NCBI RefSeq assembly: GCF_029784155.1
Contig: NC_073693.1
Coordinates: forward strand, 313,945,304 to 314,009,303
Direction: 5' to 3'
Source of the DNA: Uranotaenia lowii
Taxonomy: Eukaryota; Arthropoda; Insecta; Diptera; Culicidae
DNA length: 64,000 nt
Part shown: positions 44,083 through 54,850 of the stretch, in pieces
Layout: every line of letters begins with the position of its first letter
How positions within the stretch are numbered: position 1 is the stretch's first letter
Notes under the pieces: generated by a model
What the model saw: the letters and a program-made list of their open reading frames with translations, nothing else
Databases searched by the model: none
What the model was told of the DNA's origin: nothing
Made by a program: the position numbers and the translations under genes

Positions 44083-45774
44083 TCGCTGAAAGACCGAGCG
44101 GGTCAGCTGCTGACAGATCGAACAGATCAGCTCAAGCGTTGGACTGAACATTTTGATCAACTTTTCCGAGTTACAAATAGCAATGGCCAACAGAACCCGC
44201 AGTTCGAGGCGCCCACAGTAAGTCGCATTAATGGCGTCAATTCGGAAGCGCCCACGCTGGCTGAAATAGAAGCGGCAATCAAGGACATGAAATCCAACAA
44301 TTGCATTCCTGCTGAAATGCTCAAAGCCGACCCTGCCTTGTCAGCACAAATGTTGCACCGTCTTTTCGCTGACATTTGGGATACTGCAACATTCCCGGCC
44401 GACTGGATACAGGGTATCCTCGTGAAGGTTCCAAAGAAAGGAGACCTAACAGAGTGCGGTAACTGGCGTGGCATAAGTTTGATCTGTACAACCGTCAAAG
44501 TACTCTGCAAAGTGATCCTGAACAGGATCCATGAGAAAATCGACGCTACACTCCGACGGCAACAAGCTGGATTCCGATCCGGACGATCATGTGTCTACCA
44601 CATCATAACGCTACGAATGATACTGGAACAAATCAACGAATTCCAGGACTCTCTTCTGCTGGTGTTCGTTGATTTCGAAAAAGCATTTGACCGACTGAAC
44701 CACGAAAACATCTGGGCTGCTCTTAGACGACGAGGGGTCCCAGAGAAACTAGTCCATCTCATCGAAGTACAGTACGAGGCATTTTCGTGCAAGGTCTTGC
44801 ACGACGGTGTCTTGTCCGAACCAATCCCGGAAACTGCTGGAATGAGACAAGGATGTATTTTGTCACCGCTGCTTTTTCTCATCGTAATGGATGAGATCTT
44901 GACTGGATCGATTGACTGTAGACCAAACCGAGGATTGCCGTGGAATCCTTCAACCATGGAGCAACTGAACGACCTTGACCTGGCAGACGATATTGTTTTG
45001 CTCGCCCAAACACAACAAGACATGCAGAGCAAACTCGACGACCTCACCGAAAGCTCCAAGGCAGCAGGTCTCAAAATCAATGTCGGAAAGATCAAGTCGA
45101 TGGAAATCAATACAGAAAATCGTTCCAATTTTGTGGTAGCTGGACAACAGGTTGAGACAGTGGAGTGCTTTCAGTATCTTGGTAGCCAGATTACGCCTGA
45201 TGGTGGTACCAAGAAGGACATCGAAACCCGGATCAGAAAAGCCCTATTTGCGTTTGCGAGTCTCCGAAACATCTGGCGGTCACGCCAGATCTCTCTACGA
45301 ACTAAGATCCGAATCTTCAACTCAAACGTCAAATCCGTATTGCTGTACGGGTGTGAAACTTGGTGCAGTTATGCGGTGACGACGCGAAAACTGCAAGTTT
45401 TTGTGAATCGCTGCCTGCGGAACATCATCCGCGCTTGGTGGCCTGGCAATAGGATCTCAAACGTTGAACTTCATCGCCGGTGTCATCAAAAGGCGCTAGA
45501 AATCAAGATTCGGGAACGTAAGTGGAGATGGATTGGGCACACGCTGCGAAGAGATGAAAACGAGATTTGCAGAGAGGTGCTTGACTGGAATCCAGATGGG
45601 AATCGAAGAAGAGGCAGGCCCAAAAGCTCGTGGCGGCGAAGTCTAGCCGCTGAAATCCGCACAGTTGACGAGAACCTTGGCTGGCAGCAAGTGAAGACGC
45701 TGGCTCCGGATCGCCAGCAGTGGAGATCTTTTATCTCAGCCCTATGCGCCGGTCAATCGGCGCTGGACCCTTAG
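44083..45774 (+). CDS. RTE-like reverse transcriptase, 5'-truncated
   Basis: An uninterrupted 563-codon frame runs from the element's 5' boundary to TAG; the first internal ATG is at 44287. Counting from that ATG, RT motif A is VFVDFEKAFDRLN (Asp about 129), motif B GMRQGCILSPLLF, motif C LADDIVLL (Asp 234 and 235), then GLKINVGKIKSMEI. The C-terminal region has [52 protein letters not shown] and KTLAPDRQQW, as in insect endonuclease-reverse transcriptases of the RTE group. Compared with the outer copy, five residues of the KAPGID motif are deleted in frame (SNNCIPAEML). The stop codon lies in the TAGG tail, so there is no 3' untranslated region. The copy lacks the endonuclease and cannot move alone. 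Confidence 0.93.
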   Translation, partial: SLKDRAGQLLTDRTDQLKRWTEHFDQLFRVTNSNGQQNPQFEAPTVSRINGVNSEAPTLAEIEAAIKDMKSNNCIPAEMLKADPALSAQMLHRLFADIWDTATFPADWIQGILVKVPKKGDLTECGNWRGISLICTTVKVLCKVILNRIHEKIDATLRRQQAGFRSGRSCVYHIITLRMILEQINEFQDSLLLVFVDFEKAFDRLNHENIWAALRRRGVPEKLVHLIEVQYEAFSCKVLHDGVLSEPIPETAGMRQGCILSPLLFLIVMDEILTGSIDCRPNRGLPWNPSTMEQLNDLDLADDIVLLAQTQQDMQSKLDDLTESSKAAGLKINVGKIKSMEINTENRSNFVVAGQQVETVECFQYLGSQITPDGGTKKDIETRIRKALFAFASLRNIWRSRQISLRTKIRIFNSNVKSVLLYGCETWCSYAVTTRKLQVFVNRCLRNIIRAWWPGNRISNVELHRRCHQKALEIKIRERKWRWIGHTLRRDENEICREVLDWNPDGNRRRGRPKSSWRRSLAAEIRTVDENLGWQQVKTLAPDRQQWRSFISALCAGQSALDP

Positions 45775-45787
45775 GTAGGTAGGTAGG
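45772..45787 (+). repeat. TAGG x4 tail of inner RTE copy
   Basis: Four TAGG units end the element; the first TAG is also the stop codon of the reverse transcriptase. Confidence 0.9.
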
Positions 45788-46190
45788 TTTAAGCTCCGCA
45801 TATCGTAAGCTGCTTTGTCTGACCCGGTACATGCCTGCTCAATTCCGACTTTCGCCTTTCTCCGATCATCGACCATCCTCCAAGTTTCATCCGACATTCT
45901 AACTGTTTAACATATGCCTTTTTCACCTCGGGATTCTCCAACCGTCGTATCGACATCAGACTTTCTCCTCTCGCCGCTGGACACGCGCGACTCTGAGATA
46001 CGGCTCTCACCAGGACGAGGTGATGGTCAGATGCAGCGTCAGTCTGCGCTTCGTTTGTTGCGGACATCAAGAAGGCTCCTTCTCCATTTTCGGCTGATAC
46101 AGATGTGGTCAATTTGATTTTCTGTTCGGCCATCTCGGGATACCCAAGTGACCACCGATCACCATGTAATTGTATGGTGTCGCCTTAGTG
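45788..46190 (-). pseudogene. RTE-like LINE (outer copy), endonuclease C-terminal part
   Basis: On the minus strand the frames give DGRTENQIDHICISRKWRRS and LLDVRNKRSAD, then, after a shift, AASDHHLVLVRAV (the SDH motif of AP-type endonucleases), RRLENPEVKKAYVKQLECRM, and in a further frame DETWRMVDDRRKAKVGIEQA. The family order continues with KRACRRDKRAW, which is found on the other side of the inner copy at 44081. This places the inner insertion between these blocks. The upstream endonuclease part is missing. Confidence 0.8.
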
Positions 46191-46459
46191 GATTTAAATG
46201 TCAAAAATCTATTTGTTTTAAAAATTTTATAATTTTAAAGAAATGCCGTTTTATTACCATTGAATTTATTTTGAGAATTTAATTTCATATTTTTTGGCGT
46301 CTGGACACCGTTTCACATAGACCGCTCACAAAACAGCCCACAGTAGAGTGCTGCTGTAATACGCGATGAAGGTTCCAGTAGAACTTTCCCAGTAGGACTA
46401 CAAAGAGTTATGGTGTCACCGATGAATGCGAAATCTGTCATCATGAATCTTTGGAGCCG
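46191..46459. other. flank, nothing recognised
   Basis: Transition from AT-rich DNA to a GC-richer block. No frame or repeat is supported. Confidence 0.4.
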
Positions 46460-46490
46460 GGAGAGAGAAAGAGAGAGAGAGGGAGATAGA
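46460..46490. repeat. GA-rich microsatellite
   Basis: The purine tract ggagagagaaagagagagag extends into gggagata. Such GAGAG tracts are binding sites for GAGA factor in Diptera, so a regulatory role is possible but unproven. Confidence 0.7.
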
Positions 46491-47218
46491 CCGGATGTCG
46501 GCCAATGTGGGTGGGCGGAGCCTTTGAGCTTCTAAATAGCAGAATTCAGCGCCCCAGAGAAAAGGAGGACGCGCGTGGGCTGGTTTGCTGGCTGGAAGGT
46601 TTTCTGCTACTGCTGCGAAAATCCTTACTTCCTGTTAAAGGAACTCTGGAGAAGAGAGGAGCAAAAAAACAAGACCCATCAGCAACTGGTTGAAGTTATG
46701 GGCAGCGAAACTATCCATTTCCAATGACCATTATGGTTGGTCAGTTGGTGAAATTTCTTAGACGGTGGCTTTTTTCCCAGCATCCGTAACTGAAGAAAAA
46801 AGTCTATTCAAAAAACGTTTCTAAGAGTCGCATAAATAAAAAGGAAATGAATCGTTTGCTCTCATGGTTTCACACTGGCCATTAATTTCGAACAAATCTT
46901 GGGGCGTCACTGGCTCTTAACAGTTAACAAGGCCACATTCTGAAGAATTAAACCCAACAATGAGAATAATGTAAGAATGTGACAGTTGCAAAAGCTGGAC
47001 AAATATTCAAAACAAATAGGAAAAACGATAAATTCAAATCCGTTCAGTTATTGCGAAAAATGCTTTAATTATAATACCAATTCAAAATCAGCTTCAGCCG
47101 TTTGTTAACCGTTGTTAACGACCGACGAACAGCATCGTCGGCCGGCAAACATTTTTCAGCGCCAAAGTATGAAGATAAATATTCAAAACCGCAAAAGTTA
47201 TTAATCATGGCTAATAGA
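46491..47218. other. low-repeat DNA, no gene confirmed
   Basis: 46500-46700 is GC-richer with a plus frame (46505-46693) lacking recognisable content. The rest is AT-rich. Together with the GA tract it could be regulatory host DNA. Confidence 0.3.
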
Positions 47219-47515
47219 CTAAATCACGGGAAAGTGATTTCCGAGCTGTGAAGAAGAAACAGCAGCAGCAGTGCCCCCAGGAACATCCGCCGCAGGAAGT
47301 CGGCTACCCATCACAAGCTTTGAGGCGCGTCTTCCGGAAGGAAGTCGAAGCTTGACTGACTTTTCCGGATGCGCGAACGATGGTCGTGCAGGGGGTGTGC
47401 TGAGAAACGGAACCATTCTTTCATTCACAGCCAGTGGCTTTGACGATGAACAATCTTCTTTTCCGTTCCACTGACATCCGACAAGACTGGCTGACGTGGG
47501 TTCGCTTTTTTCCAT
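47219..47515 (-). CDS. possible small protein, 98 codons, unrecognised
   Basis: A true ATG in AAAATGG context opens the minus-strand frame MEKSEPTSASLVGCQWNGKE and runs to SSSQLGNHFPVI and TAG. The segment is GC-richer than its flanks. The protein is Ser/Pro/Ala-rich with a basic middle (KLRLPSGRRASKLV), without signal peptide or membrane segment. A mirror frame on the plus strand (47271-47474) and the low-complexity look reduce confidence. Confidence 0.25.
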   Translation of the reverse strand: MEKSEPTSASLVGCQWNGKEDCSSSKPLAVNERMVPFLSTPPARPSFAHPEKSVKLRLPSGRRASKLVMGSRLPAADVPGGTAAAVSSSQLGNHFPVI

Positions 47516-49800
47516 TTTTTTTTGTACACGTTGTTACTCACTTTATTTTTTCCTAGTCTTCTCTGCTCTTCTTCGTTTATCAAGTTTTGTATAGGCTAAT
47601 TTCACGGAGCATGAGAAAATGATAACGTCGCAGATTCGCCCAGGTTGACGAAGATGCGGGGGACTCATACAATTTTGACTGAACTGGAAATCACGCGGAC
47701 AAGAGCTTAAAGTTTGATGAGGGACTCTCAGATAAGTGACTTTTGGTGAACGAGGATGCTGAAAGGTATACTTTGGGAAGACGGATGATAAGCAAGAAAA
47801 TATAATTGTAATAGAAAATGTGATTCAAGCTTTTACGGTGCAAAACACCGGCGGTTGAACTTGAATTTTTATTGGACACTAGCTGATCCCGTACGAACTC
47901 CGTTTAACTTTCAACTTATAACATGTGATGAATTGGGCTTGGGTCTGCTAAAAAAAAATAATGCTTGCTCTTTACTCTTACACAGATTTCCATAAGAATG
48001 ACAACTAATCGGAGTGAAATTGGAGTGAAGGCTATTGCTTTCTCAGTTTAACCCATGAGAAAATGTTTACCGAGATTGCGAGCGCGCCCATCGCCAATAG
48101 CTTGTGTTGGAATGATAATTGCGAAGCATTTTCATGATGCTTTTTTCGTATTGAAAAATATTGAACATTTAATATGGATGATCCCTCTTTCTGTCGCCTG
48201 AAACAACAAAATTTGATATCCGTCCCAAAAACACCCGTGTATAAACTTCCATCTCGATCCATCGTTACAAAACAACGTAGTTATTGCAAAAAAACAATGT
48301 GCTGACCCTTACGTCGCACACAGGAGTATTTCATCCAAAAACCTGGCCAAAAGTCAAAATTTAAAAAATGAACTTTTATTATTATTTTTATGTTTATTTG
48401 CTTCTTGAATAGATTTGACACCACGTACCAGTCAGTTTTTCAAAATTCAGGTTTTTTACGAAGAATAGCGGCTGTCGGAACTGCAAAATTTCTATCAACT
48501 GCAATTTTACAAAAAAACCGTTTAAAAATTGCGTCACAGTTCAACATGTGATAACAAGTTTTATAAGTGACTTTACAACACATTTTAAAAAGGAGAATTA
48601 AAATGAATGTAAGAACGTTATATTCGAGAATAAGTGGTTGCAAAAAAAATGATTCAGGTACTGTATATGGTGCTTTTAAAAACTCTTCGTTTTTTTGCAG
48701 TTTTCAAAGCTTGTTTTTGTTAAATAAGTGTATTTGTTTATGTTCCCAGCAAGTCCCAGCAACAAATTTGACATCATTTGAAAATTCTTAACTTCATGAA
48801 CCATGGGCAGAAGAAAAAACTTCCGCATACTTTCGCACTGGTGATATTTTGAATGTTGAAGTTGAAAAATTTGTCTTCTTTTTTAAAATCCTTCCAATGC
48901 TCCATGTTTATTTTAATGAGTTGCTCAAAAAAATAATTTTTCGAAGCAAAGTTTAAAGCTTTTTTTCGTGTTTATTGCAAATAATTTATTTATCTAATGA
49001 ATCATTTTCATTTGTGTTAATCTTATGTAACTTGCATAAAAATCACAGTGTTGTTTTCGAATTTTAAAAAGTTATTCTCTATTCTTTTTAAAAATGTTAA
49101 CAAAGCAAACTCGGGTTTCGGGTTTTAAATCGAGTATTTATTCAAATTAGTTTGAAAATTGTTGTCTGCAAAATGAACGTTAGTTATTCGGGGCTCAGTT
49201 GTTTAGAATAATCATGCAGTGTAGAGTATAGAGATCGCTCTATAGAAGCAAATTTTATATTTTTAGAGAAAAGGCTCATTGAAGTTTCACAATGTGCTCT
49301 AAATAGACGAAAAAATAAGCGAAGAAAAACACAAATACTCCATAAAATCGTGCCAATGTGTTTTAATCTGAATTAATGGCAGCAGGATATACGCATGCTT
49401 CTAAAATAATCAAAAAAGTTTCTAAGACTTTTGCAAAGTGGCTGAATTGCAAAGTGTTTTTGAAGCCCATTACATAAAAAACTTCAAAAATTAGTTGATA
49501 CAAGTTTGAATAGAATTCAGTACAATCAAATGTTACAAAATTAGAAGTTTTTTTTTAGAATAATTTAATGAGATTTATTCTGCTCAAGTATCAAGCGGAT
49601 TCGAAACTGATATCGATTTTTTTCATTATCAGAAAGCTTAAAAATCAATGCTTGGTCATTGAATTGGCTAAAAATTGTTATCATAAACTTCTATATTATT
49701 TTAATAGTCTTATTCCAAGCTATTCAAATGTATGACAGAAAATAAACATCAAAAAACCCCTTTGGTCAAATTTTCGTTCTATATACTCCTGTGTGCGTCG
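47516..49800. other. mostly AT-rich DNA, nothing firm
   Basis: Small frames are not convincing. A block at 48155-48230 (aatatggatgatccctcttt and caaaatttgata) echoes the repeat at 49801-50030 and is probably a diverged unit of it. Confidence 0.35.
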
Positions 49801-50030
49801 GCCAATTTTCACTCCAATCCAATGCATAATAACGTCAATATCGTAAAAACACTGAACGGGTAATATGGACGAACCCTTTTGCCGATCCATTAAACAAAAT
49901 TTGATACTTGAAAAAGATTGTCCGTTCCTAAAAGATACTGTTTTCTAATTTTCATTCCAATCCAATGCACAAAAATGTTAATATAGCAAGAATGGTGAAC
50001 AGGTAACGCCTTTTTTCTGGCCTCTCGAAG
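49801..50030. repeat. diverged tandem repeat, ~143-bp unit
   Basis: ccaattttcactccaatcca near 49802 and ctaattttcattccaatcca near 49945 start two units that both continue into gcacaa/gcataa...gttaatat/gtcaatat and gaacgggtaa/gaacaggtaa. A related piece is at 48155-48230. Confidence 0.65.
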
Positions 50031-51371
50031 ATAATTTTATTTTTTAAATAACTTGCTTGTCCCTGATCATTTTTCGAAAAATAGGTATATTTTCAGTTTT
50101 TTCATGTTTTAAAGTTTCTCTTAGCTGTATCTTTCGACAACTGTTTGTCAAACATCTTTTATCAGTATGGATTGTTAGTTTATTATATTTTTAAAAGATA
50201 CTGCGCAAAAAGTAAATAAAAATAAAGATTGGCTATGAATTTATGTCCATTTTAGTAGACCCCGTCTAAAGGCGGGGTTGGGCACTAAACAGTTCAAGTG
50301 TAAAAGTTTAACACCTTGAAGCTTCAAGGTATCACTGCAATCCATTTTTTTATCATCTAGCGGGATTTGGCTTAAAAAAATATTTTTTTGCCTTTTTTTA
50401 TTTAAAATATGTTTTAGTCTTTTTTTAGGAACAGAATCGATCATGATTGAAATTTCGTCAAGTTACTGTATCCAAAAAAACCTAGGAAATTACATAACAA
50501 AATTATTGCATAATAAATTTATGTTGGAAAGTATTCCATATTGTTAGGATTTAAAAATAGAAAACTTTGGTCTTGTCCGGAAGTTCGAAGGTCATCCGAG
50601 AAGTGCCGATTCTGACAGTTCCGTGAACCTAGTAAAAATAGATTTTTTTTTGCGTTGGAATTTCGTTTTCCAAGCAACTAGAAAAATGTGAAAAAATATA
50701 AATGATTTTATATATTTAAATTTCCTATCGACTGATCCAGTAATGTTGAAAAAGCGATTTCAGTCCCCGAGAAACTTTTTCAATATAAATGTACATTTTA
50801 TAACCAAATAAAACCACCTTTGCAGTAAGACTATTCTTACTAAAAAGTTGAAAACCCATCCCCATAAATGACGCACAGTATTCGCACATATATCCGGGCA
50901 ATAATAGAGATTGGCTCATGAGAATGATGCTGTTATTCGAAATTGAATGCCTTATATTCCTACTTAATAACTGGGCAAAAATATCCACATTGATTCTTTC
51001 TATTCCCATTTTTTTTTTAAACGTTGATCATATAATATGAACGATGCCTTTTCCCAGCCTCAAAATTAAGATACCTGAAACCCAGTGTGTAACATTGCTA
51101 TTTGAAAAATTATCGCCGCTCATTAATTCACAAACTCATTCAGAGTAAGCGGTAGCTGATTTAAGACGCTTATTGTACTGGTAGATTTGCATATTTTTTT
51201 TAGTTTTTAAAGTAAATTTTTGCCTCGATTTCCAGATGAAATTGCTGGAAACGTTCAGCAATCCAAAATTTTGCTGTAAACCGGCAAACCTTCTCCGTTT
51301 TGCAGATTCTCCCAGCACTTGATCTGCATTGCTGAAAAATCAGCTATTTATTTTTGTTGCGCGGAATAAGC
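50031..51371. other. AT-rich DNA, nothing recognised
   Basis: Open frames here on the minus strand (for example 51009-50725) have no recognisable domain. Confidence 0.4.
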
Positions 51372-51379
51372 GTTTGTTT
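51372..51379. repeat. 8-bp target duplication of short hAT-like copy (left)
   Basis: GTTTGTTT precedes the element and recurs at 52195-52202. Confidence 0.75.
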
Positions 51380-52194
51380 TAGAGTGTGCATTTCCCGGCC
51401 ATTTTAGCGTTTCCGGGAATTGGGAAATCTGACGATCCTTTTCCCGGGAATTCCCGGGATGTCGGGAAAAATTGAAAAAGAATGTCATAACCATCTACAC
51501 TGCGTACGAATCCTTATAGATATGGTATTTTTTAAATTTAAAGTAGAAGTACTGCAACACATTTCAAACTTCTTTAATGACTCAAAAATTTAAAGAACTA
51601 ATCCAAGACCCAAAAACAAAGTATATACTTTAACCGACAAACTAGTTGGAATCTAGCTGCAAAAATTTGGAATAATAGAGAAAGATTTTTCACTTTCTAT
51701 AGAAGTTGGTCAGCTAGACTTGAGGTTATTCATCAAATATCGTAAATTTTCAGATAACAATCCATTTTTTTCACAATATGTCATTTATTTGCTGATATTG
51801 TTACTGTTAACAGTTTCCGAAACAGAAGTTCTAAATGATGAGTGTTGCAAAATAGAACATTCAGATTTTTTCCGTAGCGTGTCATTATTGGAATTGTTTG
51901 GTTTTCTAGATTGTTAGTCGTTTTACCCTTTTCCATTGAGTTTTCGATCAGAAAAACTCTTTTTATCAAAATTCAATATTTTAACCAGATTCAAGAAGAA
52001 ATAATATTTAAGACTAAACCACCAAGTTAGAACAATCATTTTTCTCAATCTGATCCATGTTTCCAATTTGGATCGTGTAAAGTTGTAGTAATTTAGCAGC
52101 GGGATTTTTTAAGCGTTTCCCGGGATTCGGAAATTCGCGAATTTTTTTAATTTCCGAGAATTCCCGACCGGGAAATCCCGGGTAGGACACTCTA
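51380..52194. mobile_element. hAT-like non-autonomous element, short copy (815 bp)
   Basis: The ends are TAGAGTGTGCATTTCCCGG on the left and, read inward, TAGAGTGTCCTACCCGGGAT on the right, with palindromic ttcccgggaa clusters just inside. The 8-bp duplication GTTTGTTT supports hAT, though it is simple sequence. The interior matches the outer parts of 55771-58594 but lacks about 900 bases of that copy's centre, so it is a deletion derivative. The minus- and plus-strand frames inside are shared with the long copy only approximately. Confidence 0.8.
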
Positions 52195-52202
52195 GTTTGT
52201 TT
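52195..52202. repeat. 8-bp target duplication of short hAT-like copy (right)
   Basis: GTTTGTTT repeats 51372-51379. Confidence 0.75.
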
Positions 52203-52918
52203 GTTTCTCGTGTATGATATCGCTGGTGACATCAATTTTTTTTTCCTTCTATATTATTCCAGCGATGAAGCATTAAAACCAAAGGTAAATTTTTATTTCG
52301 TCAAAATACTAAGTATTTTTATTTTTATTTCAGTTGGAGCATGATGTGCAAATAAATGTAGCTCATCATTTTCTAGTGAGATAAAGATTACCATTAGGGT
52401 TTTAAACTTATTTTTAAACTTTAATTCTAATTCAGAATCCCATATTTTTCGGTTGTTTTTTGAGAAAAAAAAGCTGATTTCCTACAATTCAGATGACTGG
52501 TTTACAGTAATTGAGATTACTGGATTTCTATCAATTGAGTTTGCTGATCGTTTTCAGCCATTCAAATTGCTGGAAATTTTAATGAAATTCAGCGGTTGAA
52601 AATCCAGCAAAACTTCCTGGTTTCCAGCAAAAATAAAAAAAATAATAATGTGTATCTGTATATTGAACAATCTGAAAGTTAGTTCTCAAATATCACTAAT
52701 GCTTGGTTAGAGCTCGAATTTTGTTCAGCTAACATTGATATCCAAGACGAACAAGCAATATCTTTATTTGGATTAGAAATTAAAAAAAAAAAGTGAGTAA
52801 ATAAAAAAAGGTGTTGGAGTTTTTCTGGGAAAGTTGATCGTCAGCAAGTATAGGAAAGAAAATACTATTATCATTATATAGTAATTTGTGTGTACAATGA
52901 AGCTGTACTTTGTTTCAG
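52203..52918. other. AT-rich DNA, possible intron
   Basis: No frame is credible. The segment ends in ctgtactttgtttcag, a good splice acceptor for the candidate exon that follows. Confidence 0.4.
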
Positions 52919-53195
52919 ATTCTTATGGGCACATGCTGAAGCGGACGTATTTTGAAATCCCGGTTCGCATCAACAAGAGAACTCCAAATTTAGGTTTGCA
53001 AATATCGTGTAAGTTATTCGAATATTTACATTCTTCTAACGGTCGGACTTTTATCGAAACTTTTTTTCCTTTCAGGGCCATGATGTTTTATTTCCTCCAC
53101 CAAGTCTCGGCCATGAGACTTATATGATCGATTACAATACATGCGTTCTATTGAAAAACAATAAATGTACTATTATATTTAAAAGACCGAAATAA
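52919..53195 (+). pseudogene. two exon-like pieces around a 67-base intron, frame broken
   Basis: After acceptor tttgtttcag, 52919-53008 reads SYGHMLKRTYFEIPVRINKR and TPNLGLQIS, then meets a strong donor GTAAGT at 53009. The acceptor ttttttcctttcag ends at 53075. 53076-53195 reads GHDVLFPPPSLGHETYMIDY and then NTCVLLKNNKCTIIFKRPK to TAA. Both pieces look like genuine protein, but the phases do not agree: exon 1 leaves one base, while exon 2 is in phase zero. This suggests a pseudogene, a sequence error or an alternative splice site. The family is not recognised. Confidence 0.4.
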
Positions 53196-53796
53196 CGATA
53201 GATTTTTCCTGCTTAAATTTACTATTTAAGGTACTATTTCAAATCTTCAATATTCAACATCCAGGAGAAATAGTAGCAACGTCTTAAACAACAAATTTTA
53301 TTGATTTTTACTTTTCGCTAGTTTAGCCATAGCAATTTTAGTGGCATCGCATGGTTGGCTTAATTAAATTTTCGCGTCAGATCTAATCAACCAAATTTAT
53401 GATCTAAATAGTAGACGCGTAATTTTACTCAAACATGTATAGTTTATTCTACGTGCAATTTTTTCAACTCCCTTTTTCGACATTTTCAATTTCTCAAGAA
53501 GAAAAAATATAAGTTTAAAATGTTTTTTTAAAAAATTGATTGATTGATCGAATTTCAATTTCATAAGCAAAACTAAATGATCAATGATAGGAATTTTATA
53601 ACCACTTTTTGTTGATCGATTTTTAAAATTTTCAAACACTTGCAAGAGCAAAAGAATATGTTGTGGAAGATGGGAGCTGTCTTTTTATTTTAGTTCTCGT
53701 TAATTTTTTTTTACAACAGTTTTGATCAAAATAGATATTACGCAATTAAATTGCATACAATCTTTTATACAATAGTCCACTAGTAGAAGTGACATG
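53196..53796. other. AT-rich DNA, nothing recognised
   Basis: No gene, RNA or terminal repeat is seen. Confidence 0.4.
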
Positions 53797-54135
53797 TGCC
53801 CAGATTTCATTGGAAAATCCGGATTTTGACCGGGTTTATTCTCATTCTAAAATCAAACATGAAAAAAAAAAATCAAATTGTGTAGTGAAAATTCTTTTAG
53901 AACAAAATTTTTTGAGCAAGTTTCATTATAATAACAATCAAAGGTTTTTTGAAAGCCTTAAATACGATTTAAAATCTGCAGATAAATTATGATAAAAAAA
54001 TTTTTCAAGTTATTTTCCTTGATTCTTTTGAGTAATGCCTAGGTTTCGACCAAAATTGCACAGATGATGTCCAGATTTGGTCGACAATTTTTTAGATAAA
54101 ATAGCCCGAATATGACCACCCCGGATACGTGCTGA
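53797..54135 (-). mobile_element. fragment of the CCGG-rich TA MITE family
   Basis: The segment aligns on the minus strand with the MITE at 57849-58337: gatttcattggaaaatccgg, ttctaaaatcaaacatgaaa and gagcaagtttcattataa appear in matching order, and ccaccccggatacg lies near the far end. The terminal GGTTGCC repeats are lost. It is old and truncated. Confidence 0.65.
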
Positions 54136-54430
54136 AAAAAATTCTGGGAATCTTACGCTATCGTGTTTGGTGACTTTTATTTGTTTTTTCAATGTTTTTG
54201 ATCAGATTGGGACTATTCTCAATTACATTAAGGTAACTAAATTTAAAGATTTCAAAGATGTTTCGTCCAAAAACCTAATTAAATATTAAGAAATATGCTC
54301 GAAATTTACTCTTAAAATACATAATAATTCATGTCGATTATCCTCATATATATAGCGCTTCCACCTTCGAAAGAAACAATTTCGCAGTAGAATGTTCAAA
54401 TTCAGATAATCATTTTGATCCTCAAAATTA
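54136..54430. other. AT-rich DNA, nothing recognised
   Basis: Short flank without features. Confidence 0.4.
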
Positions 54431-54850
54431 ATTTCAAGTTCCCCTCAACAATTTTTGCCGAATCCAACATTGCATAAAATGTATCCCAGTAGTGGAACGG
54501 TTTTTCCGAATCAGCAAGCATGTAAAAAGCTTCTTCCGTTTAACAAACAAATAAAAAAGAAAAGCAAAAACCCTACAGCTGCAAGCAACAAAATAAAACA
54601 ACCGCACAACCAGAGGCCATAACAAGAAACGACCGTAACTTTGCTGACGCTGGCAATTGTAGAAATGTAGTAACAGAGAGTGCATATTTAGCTATATACT
54701 TAGTTGCAACTGAAGTCAGCTGAAAGAGTAGAGTAGCAACTGGCAGTAGCATGGCCCAGCTGAAGTTATTGCAGTTCTCGGCATTAGAAGCCATATTTAA
54801 ACGGTCCTTATACAATTGAAGGGAAATGCAAATTGTCACGTAGAGCAACA
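54431..54850 (-). other. overlapping hydrophobic open frames, doubtful
   Basis: The minus frame ending at 54573 contains an ATG at 54792 (MASNAENCNNFSWAMLLPVA) followed by hydrophobic stretches and VMASGCAVVLFCCLQL, resembling a small membrane protein. Another minus frame overlaps it. Neither has a recognised family, and the region lacks codon-like bias, so chance is likely. Confidence 0.2.

Larger units (their letters stand above)
44082..45787 (+). mobile_element. 5'-truncated RTE-like LINE (inner copy)
   Basis: The element is bracketed by the 8-bp duplication TTTAAGCT and ends in four TAGG units (45772-45787), the short microsatellite tail typical of RTE-type LINEs. It is inserted head-on into an older copy of the same family, whose coding resumes on both sides. 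The 5' end starts within the segment between endonuclease and reverse transcriptase, so the endonuclease domain is absent. Confidence 0.9.

Noticed and set aside
44595..45128. 177-codon minus-strand frame opposite the RTE reverse transcriptase
   Set aside because: It is the shadow of the plus-strand reverse transcriptase coding and has no independent support.
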